This document shows positions 25,014 through 36,633 of a stretch of DNA of 64,000 nt, piece after piece. This DNA is from Dasania sp. GY-MA-18 (GTDB taxonomy: Bacteria > Pseudomonadota > Gammaproteobacteria > Pseudomonadales > Dasaniaceae), in NCBI RefSeq assembly GCF_024734385.1, contig NZ_JANHAP010000002.1:62001-126000 (forward strand). Direction: 5' to 3'. Position 1 is the stretch's first letter, and the number at the start of each line of letters is the position of its first letter. The notes beneath the pieces are model-generated. The model had not been told where the DNA came from and searched no databases. It was given only the letters and a program-made list of their open reading frames with translations. Position numbers and translations under genes: made by a program.

Positions 25014-25601
25014 ATGACTAGGTTTAAATTATTTATCCCGCTGATTATTTTTATGTTGGTGGGCGCTTTTTTCTACAGCACTATGGGGCGTATTAGTGAG
25101 GGCGATTACGATCCACAGGCGCTGCCATCGGCTCTTTTAAATAAACCCTTGCCGCATTTTGCCCTGCCCAAGCTGGAAAATGATCAGCACTTGGTGCAGC
25201 CCAAAGATTTACTGGGTGAAATCGCATTAATTAATGTGTGGGCTACCTGGTGCCCCTCTTGTCATATAGAACACCCCTATTTAAATCACCTTGCTAAAAA
25301 ATTAGATGTAGTTATTTACGGCGTTAATTACAAAGATGAAAACAAAGAGGCGCTGCGCTGGTTAAAAAATAAAGGTAACCCTTATCGTTTTAATATCGTC
25401 GATGCCCAAGGCAAGCTGGGTTTAGATTTAGGGGTAACCGGTGCGCCAGAAACCTATGTTATCGATCACCGCGGCTTTGTGCGTATGCGCCATCAAGGCC
25501 CCATGAGCGGGGCGGTGTGGACGCAAAAGTTTTTACCCTTGATCGAGCGGCTGCAACAAGAGCAAGCCGCCCACAGCCAGCAGGAGCCTAGTAAAGGATG
25601 A
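25014..25601 (+). CDS. ccmG: Thiol:disulfide oxidoreductase CcmG/DsbE
   Basis: Membrane-anchored thioredoxin-like protein that keeps the apocytochrome CXXCH cysteines reduced. The 195-residue product has an N-terminal anchor ([17 protein letters not shown]), a WCPSCH active site in [17 protein letters not shown], and the family cis-Pro segment [15 protein letters not shown] 25008 is an alternative start, but ATG 25014 has AGG six bases before it. It overlaps ccmH by 4 bp. Confidence 0.94.
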   Translation: MTRFKLFIPLIIFMLVGAFFYSTMGRISEGDYDPQALPSALLNKPLPHFALPKLENDQHLVQPKDLLGEIALINVWATWCPSCHIEHPYLNHLAKKLDVVIYGVNYKDENKEALRWLKNKGNPYRFNIVDAQGKLGLDLGVTGAPETYVIDHRGFVRMRHQGPMSGAVWTQKFLPLIERLQQEQAAHSQQEPSKG

Positions 25602-26080
25602 GGTTAATACTGGCGTTAAGCTTATTGTTGTTGTCGCTAATGGCAGCGGCAGTAATAGAAACCTATCAATTTGATAATGAGGTATTGCGCAAGCGCTACC
25701 AGCACTTTACTGAAGAGCTGCGCTGCCCCAAGTGTCAAAATCAAAATCTATCCGGTTCCAATTCACCCATCGCGCAGGACTTGCGCCGTGAGTTACACCG
25801 CCTGTTGCACGAGGGTTATAGCGATCAAGAGATCACCCATTACATGGTGGAGCGCTACGGTGAATTTGTTTTATACAGGCCGCCGGTTAATAAGCAAACC
25901 TTAATTCTATGGCTGGCACCGGCGCTGTTTTTATTATTGGCGGTGATCGCGGTGGTTATAGTGATACGCAAACAAATGGCTGCCAAACTTAATGATGAAA
26001 GCGAACAGCTAAGCGGCCTGGAGCAAGAGAAGTTAACGGAGTTGCTAAACGATAGGGCTAAGGGGCGCGACCATGAGTGA
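25598..26080 (+). CDS. ccmH: Cytochrome c maturation protein CcmH (CycL type)
   Basis: Periplasmic thiol protein of the heme ligation complex. The 160-residue product has a signal/anchor helix, the redox motif [19 protein letters not shown], a three-helix domain and a C-terminal membrane helix ([20 protein letters not shown]). In this organism it is separate from CcmI, not fused as in E. coli. Confidence 0.94.
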   Translation: MRLILALSLLLLSLMAAAVIETYQFDNEVLRKRYQHFTEELRCPKCQNQNLSGSNSPIAQDLRRELHRLLHEGYSDQEITHYMVERYGEFVLYRPPVNKQTLILWLAPALFLLLAVIAVVIVIRKQMAAKLNDESEQLSGLEQEKLTELLNDRAKGRDHE

Positions 26081-27329
26081 GTTTATGGTGGTGGCCAGTT
26101 TGCTCTGTGCCCTAGCTTTAGCTTTTGCGCTAATGCCTTTGTTTGCGCATAGGCGTGCCCAGCAGCAAAAATCCCAACAAGAGCAGCTGCGCAGTGAGGC
26201 TAATATTTTGGCTTTTGAGCAGCGCCTAGCTGAGTTAGAGCAAGAGTTTGAGCTGGCGGCCTATAGTGCCGAAGAGTACCAGCAGCTAAAGGCAGACTTA
26301 CAGCATCGGCTACTCGATGATGTGCCTGAGCAGGCGCAGCTGAGACAATCGAAGATGCCACTGTGGCCCTGGGCTATAGCTCTGTTGGTAGCCATACCCT
26401 TGGCGGCTTGGTCTTTATATGGCCGCACGGGTGCGCAGGCTCATCTTGAGCTGATAGAGCAATTGCAGCGGGTAGAGCAGGCGGCCAACTCGGCGCAATT
26501 GCAGCAGCGTGGCACACAGCTAGTTAGCCAGTTGCAGCAGCAATTAGCTATTAAGCATGATCAGCCCCAACTCTGGATGTTATTGGCGCGCACCCAAATG
26601 CGCCTGCAGCAGTACGCGGAGGCTGAGAGCAGTTTTCAAAACCTCATGGAACTGGCTGGTGAAGACCCTGTGGTGATGGGGCTGTATGCCCAAGCACGGT
26701 TTATGGCCCAAGGCCGTCAGTTAGATGCTGTTGCTCAGAGCATTGCCGAGCGTACCCTGGAATTACAGCCCAACAATGGCACTGTGCTGGGCATGCTGGG
26801 CATGGTTAGTTTTGAGCGGCAGGAGTACGCTAAGGCTGCCCAGTATTGGCAGCGCTTACTGACTTTATTAGATCCGCAGTCACAAACCGCGCAAATGATT
26901 GCGCAGGGTGTGGCGCGCGCCCAGGCCATGTTGGCTGAGCAGGGTGTGGCTGATAGCAGTTTTGAAAATAAGGGGGCAGCTGCCGCGACCTACAGCTTGC
27001 GTGTTTCAGTAGCCTTAGCAAACAACCTAAGCTTTGACGACGGAGCCAATGTATTTATCTACGCTCGTGCCCTCAACGGCCCTAAAATGCCGTTAGCAGT
27101 GGTTAAGCTGCCAGCCCAGCAATTGCCTGTAACGGTAGAGTTAAACGACAGCATGGCTATGATGCCCACTATGAAATTGTCCAGCTTTGAGCAGGTAGAG
27201 ATCGTTGCCAGAGTGTCCTCCAGCGGCATAGCCAATGCGGCCGCGGGTGATTTAGAGGGTGTGCTTGGGCCTGTGGCCAACAACAGCTCTGAGTTGCTGG
27301 AGTTGGTGATCGATAAAGTCTTGCCGTAG
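26073..27329 (+). CDS. ccmI: Cytochrome c maturation protein CcmI (CycH)
   Basis: Apocytochrome chaperone. The 418-residue product has two membrane helices, a leucine/Gln-rich loop, TPR repeats (about residues 150-290, e.g. [20 protein letters not shown]) and a C-terminal periplasmic beta domain ([20 protein letters not shown]). It overlaps ccmH by 8 bp and is the last gene of the operon, with a hairpin 11 bp downstream. Confidence 0.92.
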   Translation: MSEFMVVASLLCALALAFALMPLFAHRRAQQQKSQQEQLRSEANILAFEQRLAELEQEFELAAYSAEEYQQLKADLQHRLLDDVPEQAQLRQSKMPLWPWAIALLVAIPLAAWSLYGRTGAQAHLELIEQLQRVEQAANSAQLQQRGTQLVSQLQQQLAIKHDQPQLWMLLARTQMRLQQYAEAESSFQNLMELAGEDPVVMGLYAQARFMAQGRQLDAVAQSIAERTLELQPNNGTVLGMLGMVSFERQEYAKAAQYWQRLLTLLDPQSQTAQMIAQGVARAQAMLAEQGVADSSFENKGAAAATYSLRVSVALANNLSFDDGANVFIYARALNGPKMPLAVVKLPAQQLPVTVELNDSMAMMPTMKLSSFEQVEIVARVSSSGIANAAAGDLEGVLGPVANNSSELLELVIDKVLP

Positions 27330-27339
27330 TTTTGTTATT

Positions 27340-27364
27340 AAGGCCCGATAATCATCGGGCCTTT
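27340..27364 (+). terminator. Probable terminator of the ccm operon
   Basis: AGGCCCGAT-AATC-ATCGGGCCT is a 9-bp perfect stem followed by a short T tract. It lies between ccmI and the guanidine riboswitch. Confidence 0.65.
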
Positions 27365-27372
27365 CGCCGGAT

Positions 27373-27416
27373 GTGAGGACGACCTCACCGCTCCAATCTT
27401 TATAGGGGACGACCCC
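27373..27416 (+). ncRNA. Guanidine-II (mini-ykkC) riboswitch
   Basis: Two hairpins with the diagnostic ACGR loop: GTGAGG-ACGA-CCTCAC (27373-27388) and GGGG-ACGA-CCCC (27405-27416), joined by a 16-nt linker. A strong AGGAG (27425-27429) and the gdx ATG follow within 20 nt, as expected of this class, where guanidinium promotes loop-loop contact and frees the ribosome binding site. The linker holds CTCC (27391-27394), complementary to the GGAG, a plausible anti-Shine-Dalgarno. Confidence 0.9.
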
Positions 27417-27434
27417 ACTTTCCTAGGAGTTATT

Positions 27435-27752
27435 ATGGCTTGGGGGATTCTTGTATTAGCGGGTTTGTTTGAAATTGTTTGGGCCATAGGCCTGAAATAC
27501 ACCGAAGGCTTCACTAGGCTGTGGCCCACTATAGGCACGGTATCGGCCATGCTGCTGAGCTTTTGGTTGCTGGGTGTCGCCATGAAAACGCTGCCCGTAG
27601 GTACTGCCTACAGCGTGTGGGTGGGGGTAGGTGCCGTGGGTACAGTGATATTAGGTATTGCTCTATTTGGTGAGCCCATGAACCTAGGGCGCCTTTGTAG
27701 CGTGCTGTTGATAGTCGCAGGCATAGTGGGGCTGAAATTATCTACCGCTTAA
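27435..27752 (+). CDS. gdx: Guanidinium exporter Gdx (SugE), SMR family
   Basis: Small multidrug resistance family membrane protein; the Gdx branch exports guanidinium in exchange for protons. The 105-residue product has four helices, the conserved membrane Glu ([16 protein letters not shown]), the Gdx-type segment [20 protein letters not shown] and [10 protein letters not shown]. The upstream guanidine-II switch independently supports Gdx over a quaternary-ammonium pump. It is a single gene with its own terminator. Confidence 0.92.
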   Translation: MAWGILVLAGLFEIVWAIGLKYTEGFTRLWPTIGTVSAMLLSFWLLGVAMKTLPVGTAYSVWVGVGAVGTVILGIALFGEPMNLGRLCSVLLIVAGIVGLKLSTA

Positions 27753-27779
27753 GCGGCGGTAGTCATCAATAGGGTGGCT

Positions 27780-27806
27780 TAGCCTAGTGTTTACGCTAGG
27801 CTTTTT
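27780..27806 (+). terminator. Intrinsic terminator after gdx
   Basis: AGCCTAG-TGTTTACG-CTAGGCT followed by TTTT, 28 bp after the gdx stop. A second GC-rich imperfect hairpin (around 27831-27848) lies in the same 255-bp gap before smc, which holds no gene. Confidence 0.7.
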
Positions 27807-28007
27807 GCCTATCTACCCCGGCCCTTTAAACGGCGGTGTTCAGCCGCCACAAAAATCCCAAAAAAGCTGATTTCAGCATAGAGCTTGGCGCTTAAAAGCT
27901 ATAAACTGTGGCCAGATTTTGTGTAGTGCTGGGAAATGGGTTTTCCGCACGGTTATATTTAAAAAATATAATAAATACAATTAGTTACCTAAAAAAGTTA
28001 AAGTAAT

Positions 28008-31000
28008 ATGCGACTTAAGTCTATTAAGCTGGCGGGGTTTAAATCCTTCGTCGACCCTACAACTGTAAACTTTCCTAGCAACTTGGGCTGTGTGGTTGGC
28101 CCTAACGGTTGTGGTAAATCGAATATTATCGATGCGGTGCGTTGGGTAATGGGTGAAAGCTCAGCCAAAAACCTGCGTGGCGAGAACATGACCGATGTTA
28201 TCTTTAACGGCTCGGTTAATCGCAAGCCCATAGGGCAGGCCTCTATAGAGTTGGTATTCGATAACACCGACGGCACCTTGGGGGGCGAATACTCGCGTTT
28301 TGCTGAGATAGCCACTAAGCGCCGAGTAACGCGTGATGGTCAGTCCGATTACTTTTTGAACGGCACTAAATGTCGCCGCCGTGATATTACCGATATTTTC
28401 TTAGGCACCGGCCTGGGCCCGCGCAGTTACTCGATTATTGAGCAGGGCATGATCTCGCGCTTAATTGAGTCCAAGCCTGAAGAGCTGCGGGTATTTATTG
28501 AAGAAGCCGCTGGTATCTCCAAATACAAAGAGCGCCGCCGCGAAACCGAAAATCGCATGCGCCGCACCATGGAAAACCTAGAGCGCCTTACCGACCTGCG
28601 CGATGAAATGGAGCGCCAGCTAGAAACCTTAAAGCGCCAGGCGCAAGCTGCCGAGCGCTATGCCGAGCTGAAAAAAGAAGAGCGGGTATACACCGCGCAA
28701 CTGCAAGCCCTGCAATGGAAAAGCTTGGATAGTGATGTTAAAGAGCGTGAACAGGCCATACGCGATTTAGAAGTTAAACTAGAGGCCGTGATAGCCGAGC
28801 AGCGTGCCATCGATGCCAGCATAGAAAAGTACCGCGACGCCCACACCGAGGCCATGGATACCTTTAACGAGGTGCAAGCCCGTTTTTATACCCTAGGTGG
28901 CGAAGTGACGCGCTTAGAGCAAAGCATTAAGCATCAACAGGATCGTAGCCGCCAGTTGCGTGAAGACCTGCAGCAAACCGAGCAAAACTACCAGCAGGCG
29001 CAATCGCATTTACAATCCGATAATCAAAATATGCAGCGCTGGGCCGAAGAGCTAGAACAAATCGAACCCGAGCTGGAAATGGCGCAGGCCTCGGAAGAGG
29101 AAACCGCCGAGACCCTACAGGCCGCCGAAGAAGCTATGCAGCAATGGCAGCAGCAGTGGGATGAGTTCAATCTAGAAGCCAGCCAGCCGCGCCAGCGCGC
29201 CGAAGTACAGCAATCGCGCATACAGCAATTTGAGCAAGTGCTCAGCCGTATGCAAGAGCGGGTAGAAAAGCTAGAGCAAGAGAAGCAAGGCTTAAGCGCT
29301 GGCCCGGTAGAGGAAGAAATTGAGCTATTGGCTGAGCAGCAAGCCGAACTGGACCTGCAGCTAGAAGAGCAGCAGCAGCGCATAGCCGAACAGGCCGAAC
29401 AGATTAACCAGCAGCGCGACAGCAATAACGAAAGCAGCTCGGCGCTGGATGTGGCGCGTAATAAACTGCAAAGCCTACGCGGTAGACAAGCCTCATTAGA
29501 GGCGCTGCAACAGGCCGCCTTAGGCCAGCAAGGTGGCGCCATCAATGAGTGGCTGAGCAAAAACAGCTTGGCAGGCCAAGCCCGCTTAGCCGAAAACATC
29601 AAAGTAGCCAGCGGTTGGGAAACGGCAGTAGAGGCCGTGCTAGGTGAGCATCTGCAAGCTGTGTGTGTAGATGGCTTAGATGCGGTAGCGGCATTAACCG
29701 AGCAGCTGCAAAAAGGCAGTGTGACGTTATTGGATGGTGCTAGCGCGAGCCAGCACAGCGGCAGTGCCGTAGCCGACACCTTGGCCAGCAAGGTTGAGGG
29801 GCCGCAGGCGGCCAGCTTATTGGCTGGTGTTTATGTGGCGGAAGATTTGCCCGCAGCTTTGGCTTTGCGCAGCAAGTTAGAAGCCCATGAGTCGGTAGTA
29901 ACAGCTGAAGGTTTATGGTTGGGCCCCAACTGGTTGCGGGTAGCCAAAGACAGCGATGCGCAAGCCGGTGTATTAAATCGCCAGCAAGAGTTAGAAACAT
30001 TAAACGCTGATATTGCCGGGTTGGAAGTTAAGGTTGAGGCTTTAGAGGCCGAGATTAGCACTGGCCGTGAAGCTTTAAAAACTGCCGAAACTTTACGCGA
30101 GCAGTTACAGCGTGAGCTGCAAGATGTGAACAAAAAACACACCGAACTGCGTTCGGAGCTAAGTGCCAAACAGGTGCAGGTAGAGCAAATTAGCGTGCGT
30201 CGTGATCGCATTAACAATGAGCTCAGCGAAAGCCGCGAGCAATTCCAAATTGAGCAAGAGGGCTTAGGCGAAGCGCGTATTATTTTGCAAGAAGCCATAG
30301 AGGCCATGGAGCAAGACGCCAACGAGCGCGAGCGCCTGTTAGCGGTGCGCGATGAAAGTCGCAGCAAGTTAGACCAAGCCCGGCAGAGCGCCAGGCACGA
30401 TAAAGATTCGGCTCACCAATTGGCCATGCGTTACCAGTCTTTGCGCGCACAGCTGGATTCTATGAATCAAAATATAGAACGTACCCGCGCACAAGTAGAG
30501 CAGTTAGAAGAGCGTCGCGCTACTTTGCAGGAAGGTATAGAGGGCGCAGATGAGCCCATAGAAGAATTAAAAATGGAGCTGGAAGCGCAGCTAGAAAGCC
30601 GCTTAATGGTAGAGGAAGAATTAAGCAGCGAGCGCGCCAAAGTCGATGAGTTTGAACATGCGCTAAGGCAGGCCGAGCAGGGCCGCAGTGCTGTAGAGCA
30701 GCGCGCGCAAACGGTACGTTCCGAGCTGGAATCACTGCGGGTTAATGTGCAGGGCTTGCAAGTAAGCCGTCGCGCTTTAGAAGAGCAGCTAATCGCCACC
30801 CAGTTTGATTTAGAAAATGTGTTAGCTAACTTGCCAGAAGAGGCTAGCGAGTCAGCTTGGCGTGAAGAGTTGGAGTCTATAGGCCGTAAGATTGCCCGCT
30901 TGGGTAATATCAATATGGCGGCTATAGACGATTATAAATCGCAGTCTGAGCGTAAAGTGTACTTAGATGCGCAAAACGATGACTTGATGGAAGCCTTACA

Positions 31001-31514
31001 AACGCTGGAAAACGCCATCGCTAAAATCGATAAAGAAACTCGTCAGCGTTTTAAAGAGACTTTTGATACGGTTAACGGCAGTTTGCAGGAGTTGTTCCCG
31101 AAAGTATTTGGTGGCGGTACTGCCTACTTAGAAATGACCGGTGACGACTTGCTGGATACCGGCATCGCCATTATGGCGCGGCCACCCGGTAAACGTAACA
31201 GCACCATACACTTATTGTCGGGTGGTGAAAAAGCGCTTACCGCTATCGCCTTGGTATTTTCTATCTTCCGCTTAAACCCGGCGCCTTTCTGTATGCTGGA
31301 TGAGGTGGATGCGCCACTTGATGATGCCAACGTGGGCCGCTATGCTCGTTTAGTAAAAGAAATGTCTAAGTCGGTGCAGTTTATCTACATCACCCATAAT
31401 AAAATTGCCATGGAAATGGCGGAGCAGTTATTAGGTGTTACCATGCACGAGCCAGGTGTTTCGCGTTTGGTAACGGTGGATGTAGACGAGGCCGCCGAAC
31501 TGGCCGCGCTATAA
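28008..31514 (+). CDS. smc: Chromosome segregation protein SMC
   Basis: Structural-maintenance-of-chromosomes ATPase that compacts and segregates DNA. The 1168-residue product has an N-terminal head (Walker A GPNGCGKS, residues 31-38), two long coiled coils, a central hinge (about residues 500-640), and a C-terminal head with signature LLSGGEKALTAIALVF and Walker B FCMLDEVDAPLDD. Full length. scpA/scpB are not in the window. It heads the smc-zipA-ligA order known from Pseudomonas. Confidence 0.97.
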   Translation: MRLKSIKLAGFKSFVDPTTVNFPSNLGCVVGPNGCGKSNIIDAVRWVMGESSAKNLRGENMTDVIFNGSVNRKPIGQASIELVFDNTDGTLGGEYSRFAEIATKRRVTRDGQSDYFLNGTKCRRRDITDIFLGTGLGPRSYSIIEQGMISRLIESKPEELRVFIEEAAGISKYKERRRETENRMRRTMENLERLTDLRDEMERQLETLKRQAQAAERYAELKKEERVYTAQLQALQWKSLDSDVKEREQAIRDLEVKLEAVIAEQRAIDASIEKYRDAHTEAMDTFNEVQARFYTLGGEVTRLEQSIKHQQDRSRQLREDLQQTEQNYQQAQSHLQSDNQNMQRWAEELEQIEPELEMAQASEEETAETLQAAEEAMQQWQQQWDEFNLEASQPRQRAEVQQSRIQQFEQVLSRMQERVEKLEQEKQGLSAGPVEEEIELLAEQQAELDLQLEEQQQRIAEQAEQINQQRDSNNESSSALDVARNKLQSLRGRQASLEALQQAALGQQGGAINEWLSKNSLAGQARLAENIKVASGWETAVEAVLGEHLQAVCVDGLDAVAALTEQLQKGSVTLLDGASASQHSGSAVADTLASKVEGPQAASLLAGVYVAEDLPAALALRSKLEAHESVVTAEGLWLGPNWLRVAKDSDAQAGVLNRQQELETLNADIAGLEVKVEALEAEISTGREALKTAETLREQLQRELQDVNKKHTELRSELSAKQVQVEQISVRRDRINNELSESREQFQIEQEGLGEARIILQEAIEAMEQDANERERLLAVRDESRSKLDQARQSARHDKDSAHQLAMRYQSLRAQLDSMNQNIERTRAQVEQLEERRATLQEGIEGADEPIEELKMELEAQLESRLMVEEELSSERAKVDEFEHALRQAEQGRSAVEQRAQTVRSELESLRVNVQGLQVSRRALEEQLIATQFDLENVLANLPEEASESAWREELESIGRKIARLGNINMAAIDDYKSQSERKVYLDAQNDDLMEALQTLENAIAKIDKETRQRFKETFDTVNGSLQELFPKVFGGGTAYLEMTGDDLLDTGIAIMARPPGKRNSTIHLLSGGEKALTAIALVFSIFRLNPAPFCMLDEVDAPLDDANVGRYARLVKEMSKSVQFIYITHNKIAMEMAEQLLGVTMHEPGVSRLVTVDVDEAAELAAL

Positions 31515-31575
31515 CGCTCATATAATTTAACATTAACAGCAATATTCATGAGAAAGGTAGAAGGTTAATACAACA

Positions 31576-32499
31576 ATGGAGCTCGGTGTACGCGACTGGA
31601 TGATAATTGTTGGCATACTGCTTATTGCGGTAGTCCTTTTTGATGGTTTTCGCCGCATGCGTAATGATAGGCGTGGCAAAATTCGCATGTCCTTAAATAA
31701 GAACTTTGTTAATTCCAGCGGCGATATTGATGAGCCGGTGAATAATGAAGTCTTGGGTGGCCCCAGAGTAGTGCCACGCAAGCAAGGCGAGGCGGTTGCT
31801 AAATCCCAGCAAGCTGATGATGATCTGCAGCTGGATGAAGATGTGCCCATGTTGATGGAGTCTATCAGCGCCAGCCATTATAGCGACGACGATGTATTAG
31901 CTGGCAGCGAGCAGCAAGCGGCTGTGGCCGATGCTACTGATAATAGCGACGCAGATGAGCAAGCCGTGGCTGCGAGTGAGCCGGTACAAGCAGAGTTAGA
32001 GCCGCTGTCAGATCAAGAGCAACAAGAGCTGCAGCAAGATCCCGAAAGCGAACAATATGCCAAAGATTACGCCGATCAAGAAGTGATAGTGATTAACGTT
32101 ATGGCTAAAGGCCAGCCCTTCAAGGGGGCCGACCTGCTGCATATTTTATTGGCTTGTGACTGCCGCTTTGGCGAGATGAATATTTTCCATCGCTACGAAA
32201 ACGCCAGTGGCAAAGGCCCTATACAGTTCAGCATAGTTAATAGTGTGGAGCCGGGGACTTTTGATTTAGATAATATCGATCAGTTTTCCACCCCCGGGGT
32301 ATGCTTTTTTGTGAAAGTGCCCGGCCCTAAAAAGCCCATACAGGCTTTTGATTATATGGTGGAAACGGCTCAGTGCCTGGTTAAAAACCTTAACGGTGAG
32401 TTGCGCGATGAAACCCACAGTGTGATGACTGCGCAAACCCTAGAGCACTGTCGCAATCGCATACGCGAAATTGAGCGCAAGCAATTAACCCATGCCTAA
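31576..32499 (+). CDS. zipA: Cell division protein ZipA
   Basis: Membrane anchor for FtsZ at the division site. The 307-residue product has an N-terminal helix (DWMIIVGILLIAVVLFDGF), a short basic stretch, an acidic Gln/Ala-rich linker of about residues 60-170, and a C-terminal FtsZ-binding domain (VIVINVMAKGQPFKGADLLH, FHRYENASGKGPIQFSIVNS). It lies 61 bp after smc. Confidence 0.94.
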   Translation: MELGVRDWMIIVGILLIAVVLFDGFRRMRNDRRGKIRMSLNKNFVNSSGDIDEPVNNEVLGGPRVVPRKQGEAVAKSQQADDDLQLDEDVPMLMESISASHYSDDDVLAGSEQQAAVADATDNSDADEQAVAASEPVQAELEPLSDQEQQELQQDPESEQYAKDYADQEVIVINVMAKGQPFKGADLLHILLACDCRFGEMNIFHRYENASGKGPIQFSIVNSVEPGTFDLDNIDQFSTPGVCFFVKVPGPKKPIQAFDYMVETAQCLVKNLNGELRDETHSVMTAQTLEHCRNRIREIERKQLTHA

Positions 32500-34575
<2,076 letters not shown>

Positions 34576-34592
34576 AAAATAATAGGTTTATT

Positions 34593-35204
34593 ATGAGGGC
34601 TCGTTCAACCTTACTGGCGCTGCTGGTTATGTTGCTGTTTATCAGTGGCTGTACTACGGCACCGCCTAAAAATCTTGATAATGTCTGCGAAATTTTTCGT
34701 GAAAAAGATGATTGGTACGAAGATGCTGCCGATGCCCGCGATAATTGGGGCTCGTCTATAGGCACTATGATGGCCATGATGCATCAAGAGTCGCGTTTTC
34801 GCGCTAAAGCGCAGCCGCCTAGAGAATGGTTGCTGGGCATAATACCTTGGTTTAGATCCTCTAGCGCCTATGGCTACTCGCAGGCTAAAGATGGCACTTG
34901 GGAAGAGTATCAACGCGGCAGTGGTAATTACGGCGCCGATAGAGATGACTTTGATGATGCTATCGATTTTATTGGTTGGTATAACAGTGTCAGCATGCAG
35001 CGCTGCAATATCAAGCGTGACGATACTTATCATTTGTATTTAGCCTATCACGAGGGGCAGGGCGGCTTTAATCGCCGTACCTTTAAAAATAAAGGTTGGT
35101 TGAAAGTGGTGGCAAAAAAAGTCTCGGCCAGGGCGAGTCGCTATAATAGCCAGTTGGCTTCCTGCGAAGAGTCATTGAAAGAACCGTGGTGGCATATTTT
35201 TTAA
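34593..35204 (+). CDS. Lipoprotein with lysozyme-like transglycosylase (SLT) domain
   Basis: The 203-residue protein has a lipoprotein signal ending in ISGC (Cys20). The body resembles lytic transglycosylases: the likely catalytic Glu lies in MAMMHQESRFRAKAQPPRE, followed by AYGYSQAKDGTWEEY and YLAYHEGQGGF. It would act on peptidoglycan in the periplasm. It is close to ligA (17 bp) and to an unknown membrane protein (23 bp). Enzyme activity is not proven. Confidence 0.75.
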   Translation: MRARSTLLALLVMLLFISGCTTAPPKNLDNVCEIFREKDDWYEDAADARDNWGSSIGTMMAMMHQESRFRAKAQPPREWLLGIIPWFRSSSAYGYSQAKDGTWEEYQRGSGNYGADRDDFDDAIDFIGWYNSVSMQRCNIKRDDTYHLYLAYHEGQGGFNRRTFKNKGWLKVVAKKVSARASRYNSQLASCEESLKEPWWHIF

Positions 35205-35227
35205 AGGGCAAAGGTTGAGTTGTAATT

Positions 35228-35701
35228 ATGTTGTATAAGCTAAAAGCCCGTTATGCGTCGGCCTCGGTTAAAGATCGAGCGCTGTTGATTATGTTCGCAG
35301 TTATTTTTATTTCTTGTTTTACCACCTATTACTATTTTGACGACGGCAAGTCTAATGCTGGTGCTGATAAGCTGCATGGCAGTTTGGCTAGGGATTATTA
35401 TCGCTCGCCCTTAAATATGTCTGACGCCTATCAATACTGTGTGGCGGAAGCACAAAAACAGTTAGGTAGTAGCATGCGCGGTTTTACCATGGATGAAATG
35501 TCTACTCGCTATAAGCCCGAGCAATCGGTTTTTTTTATTGTATTAAAAGTAGATGTGGGCACGATTAATGATTATCGCGAGGCGGTGGTTTATTGTGATG
35601 TAGACCCTAAGCAGCATATGGTTAGCTACTATAAAGAGGTGTATCCCGGCGAAGATAGATCTATTTTGTCGCGCACCATAGAGTTTTTTGCCGACTTATA
35701 A
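35228..35701 (+). CDS. Unknown single-pass membrane protein
   Basis: I do not recognise this gene. The 157-residue product has one N-terminal membrane helix (ALLIMFAVIFISCFTTYYYF) and then an exported domain with two cysteines that might pair (DAYQYCVAEAQKQLG and EAVVYCDVDPKQ) and an aromatic-rich core. It follows the SLT lipoprotein by 23 bp in the same direction, so the two may be one operon acting at the cell envelope. Confidence 0.6.
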   Translation: MLYKLKARYASASVKDRALLIMFAVIFISCFTTYYYFDDGKSNAGADKLHGSLARDYYRSPLNMSDAYQYCVAEAQKQLGSSMRGFTMDEMSTRYKPEQSVFFIVLKVDVGTINDYREAVVYCDVDPKQHMVSYYKEVYPGEDRSILSRTIEFFADL

Positions 35702-35711
35702 GTTTTGTTAG

Positions 35712-35738
35712 GCACAGCCCTGGATTGCAGAGCTGTGC
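35712..35738. other. Hairpin between convergent genes
   Basis: GCACAGC and GCTGTGC (7 bp) enclose an inner CTG/CAG pair. It lies between the stop codons of the unknown membrane protein (+) and gloA (-). No T run is present on either strand, so a bidirectional terminator is only a guess. Confidence 0.3.
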
Positions 35739-35745
35739 AGCGCTG

Positions 35746-36189
35746 TTACCAGTTACCTTGATTGGGCATGGATAGCCAAGGTTCCTGCTCTGGTCGCTTC
35801 TCTCCTTTTTGTAATAGTTCTATAGAAACGCCATCGGGTGATTTTATAAAGGCCATATAACCATCGCGAGGTGGGCGGTTAATGGTGACGCCTTGTTCCA
35901 TTAAGTGTTGGCAGGTTTGATATATGTCATCCACCGCATAGGCTAGGTGGCCAAAGTTGCGGCCATTGTCGTAGTCGTCTTGGTTATCCCAGTTATAAGT
36001 TAGCTCTAAGCAGGGGCGCTCAGCTTGTTGCGCTAAGTCAGCGTCACCACTAGCCGCTAAAAATATTAGGGTAAAGCGACCTTGTTGATATTCAGTGCGC
36101 TTGATTTCTACCATGTTTAATTTGTTACAGTAAAAGTCCAAGCTGGCGTCTAAGTCTTTAACTCTTACCATGCTGTGTAAATATTGCAT
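35746..36189 (-). CDS. gloA: Glyoxalase I (lactoylglutathione lyase)
   Basis: Converts the methylglyoxal-glutathione adduct to S-lactoylglutathione. The 147-residue VOC-fold protein shows the GloA landmarks: LHSMVRVKDLDASLDFY (metal-ligand His), CLELTYNWDNQDDYDNG (Glu), FGHLAYAVDDIY (His) and SPDGVSIELLQKG (Glu). It overlaps the open frame upstream of the VanZ gene, but the preferred VanZ start leaves a 69-bp divergent gap. Confidence 0.9.
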   Translation of the reverse strand: MQYLHSMVRVKDLDASLDFYCNKLNMVEIKRTEYQQGRFTLIFLAASGDADLAQQAERPCLELTYNWDNQDDYDNGRNFGHLAYAVDDIYQTCQHLMEQGVTINRPPRDGYMAFIKSPDGVSIELLQKGEKRPEQEPWLSMPNQGNW

Positions 36190-36258
36190 GTTATAGGGCC
36201 CTGTGTTTGTGTGGGTTTAGTTTGCTATGATAGCGCATATTTTTTAGGAATATGGCCT

Positions 36259-36627
36259 ATGTTGTGGTGTTATAGAGTGGCATTTTACGCGGTGCTGGCA
36301 GTGGTGTTGCTGCTTTCACTATTGCCTCTGGAAGAAGATTTTATCAGTACCGGTTGGGATAAGACTAATCACTTATTAGCCTTTTTCGTATTGGCCGCGC
36401 TGATAGATAGCGCCTATCCTTTAGTATCTTACTGGCGTTATAAAGTGCCCTTGTTAATCGCTTTTGGTTTACTGGTAGAGGTGTTGCAGTCATTTACGGG
36501 GTATAGGTTTTTTTCCTGGCTGGATTTATTGGCCGATAGCTTAGCGCTGTGTTTGTTTTATCCCTTTAGGCCCTATTGGGCTAGCTGCCTACGCTGGTGT
36601 GAAGGCATAGTTGGCCGCAATCGGTAA
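36259..36627 (+). CDS. VanZ-like membrane protein
   Basis: The 122-residue protein has three or four hydrophobic helices and the VanZ-like block DKTNHLLAFFVLAALIDSAYP, then LIAFGLLVEVLQSFTGYRFF and SWLDLLADSLAL. The function is not settled; some VanZ relatives affect teicoplanin resistance or envelope properties. ATG 36259, nine bases after AGGA, is preferred over the longer open frame that overlaps gloA. Confidence 0.75.
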   Translation: MLWCYRVAFYAVLAVVLLLSLLPLEEDFISTGWDKTNHLLAFFVLAALIDSAYPLVSYWRYKVPLLIAFGLLVEVLQSFTGYRFFSWLDLLADSLALCLFYPFRPYWASCLRWCEGIVGRNR

Positions 36628-36633
36628 TCGTTG

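Noticed and set aside
29024-29791. 255-codon antisense open frame within smc
   Set aside because: It mirrors the coiled-coil coding strand. The product is Ser/Cys-rich with no domain, and smc is intact.
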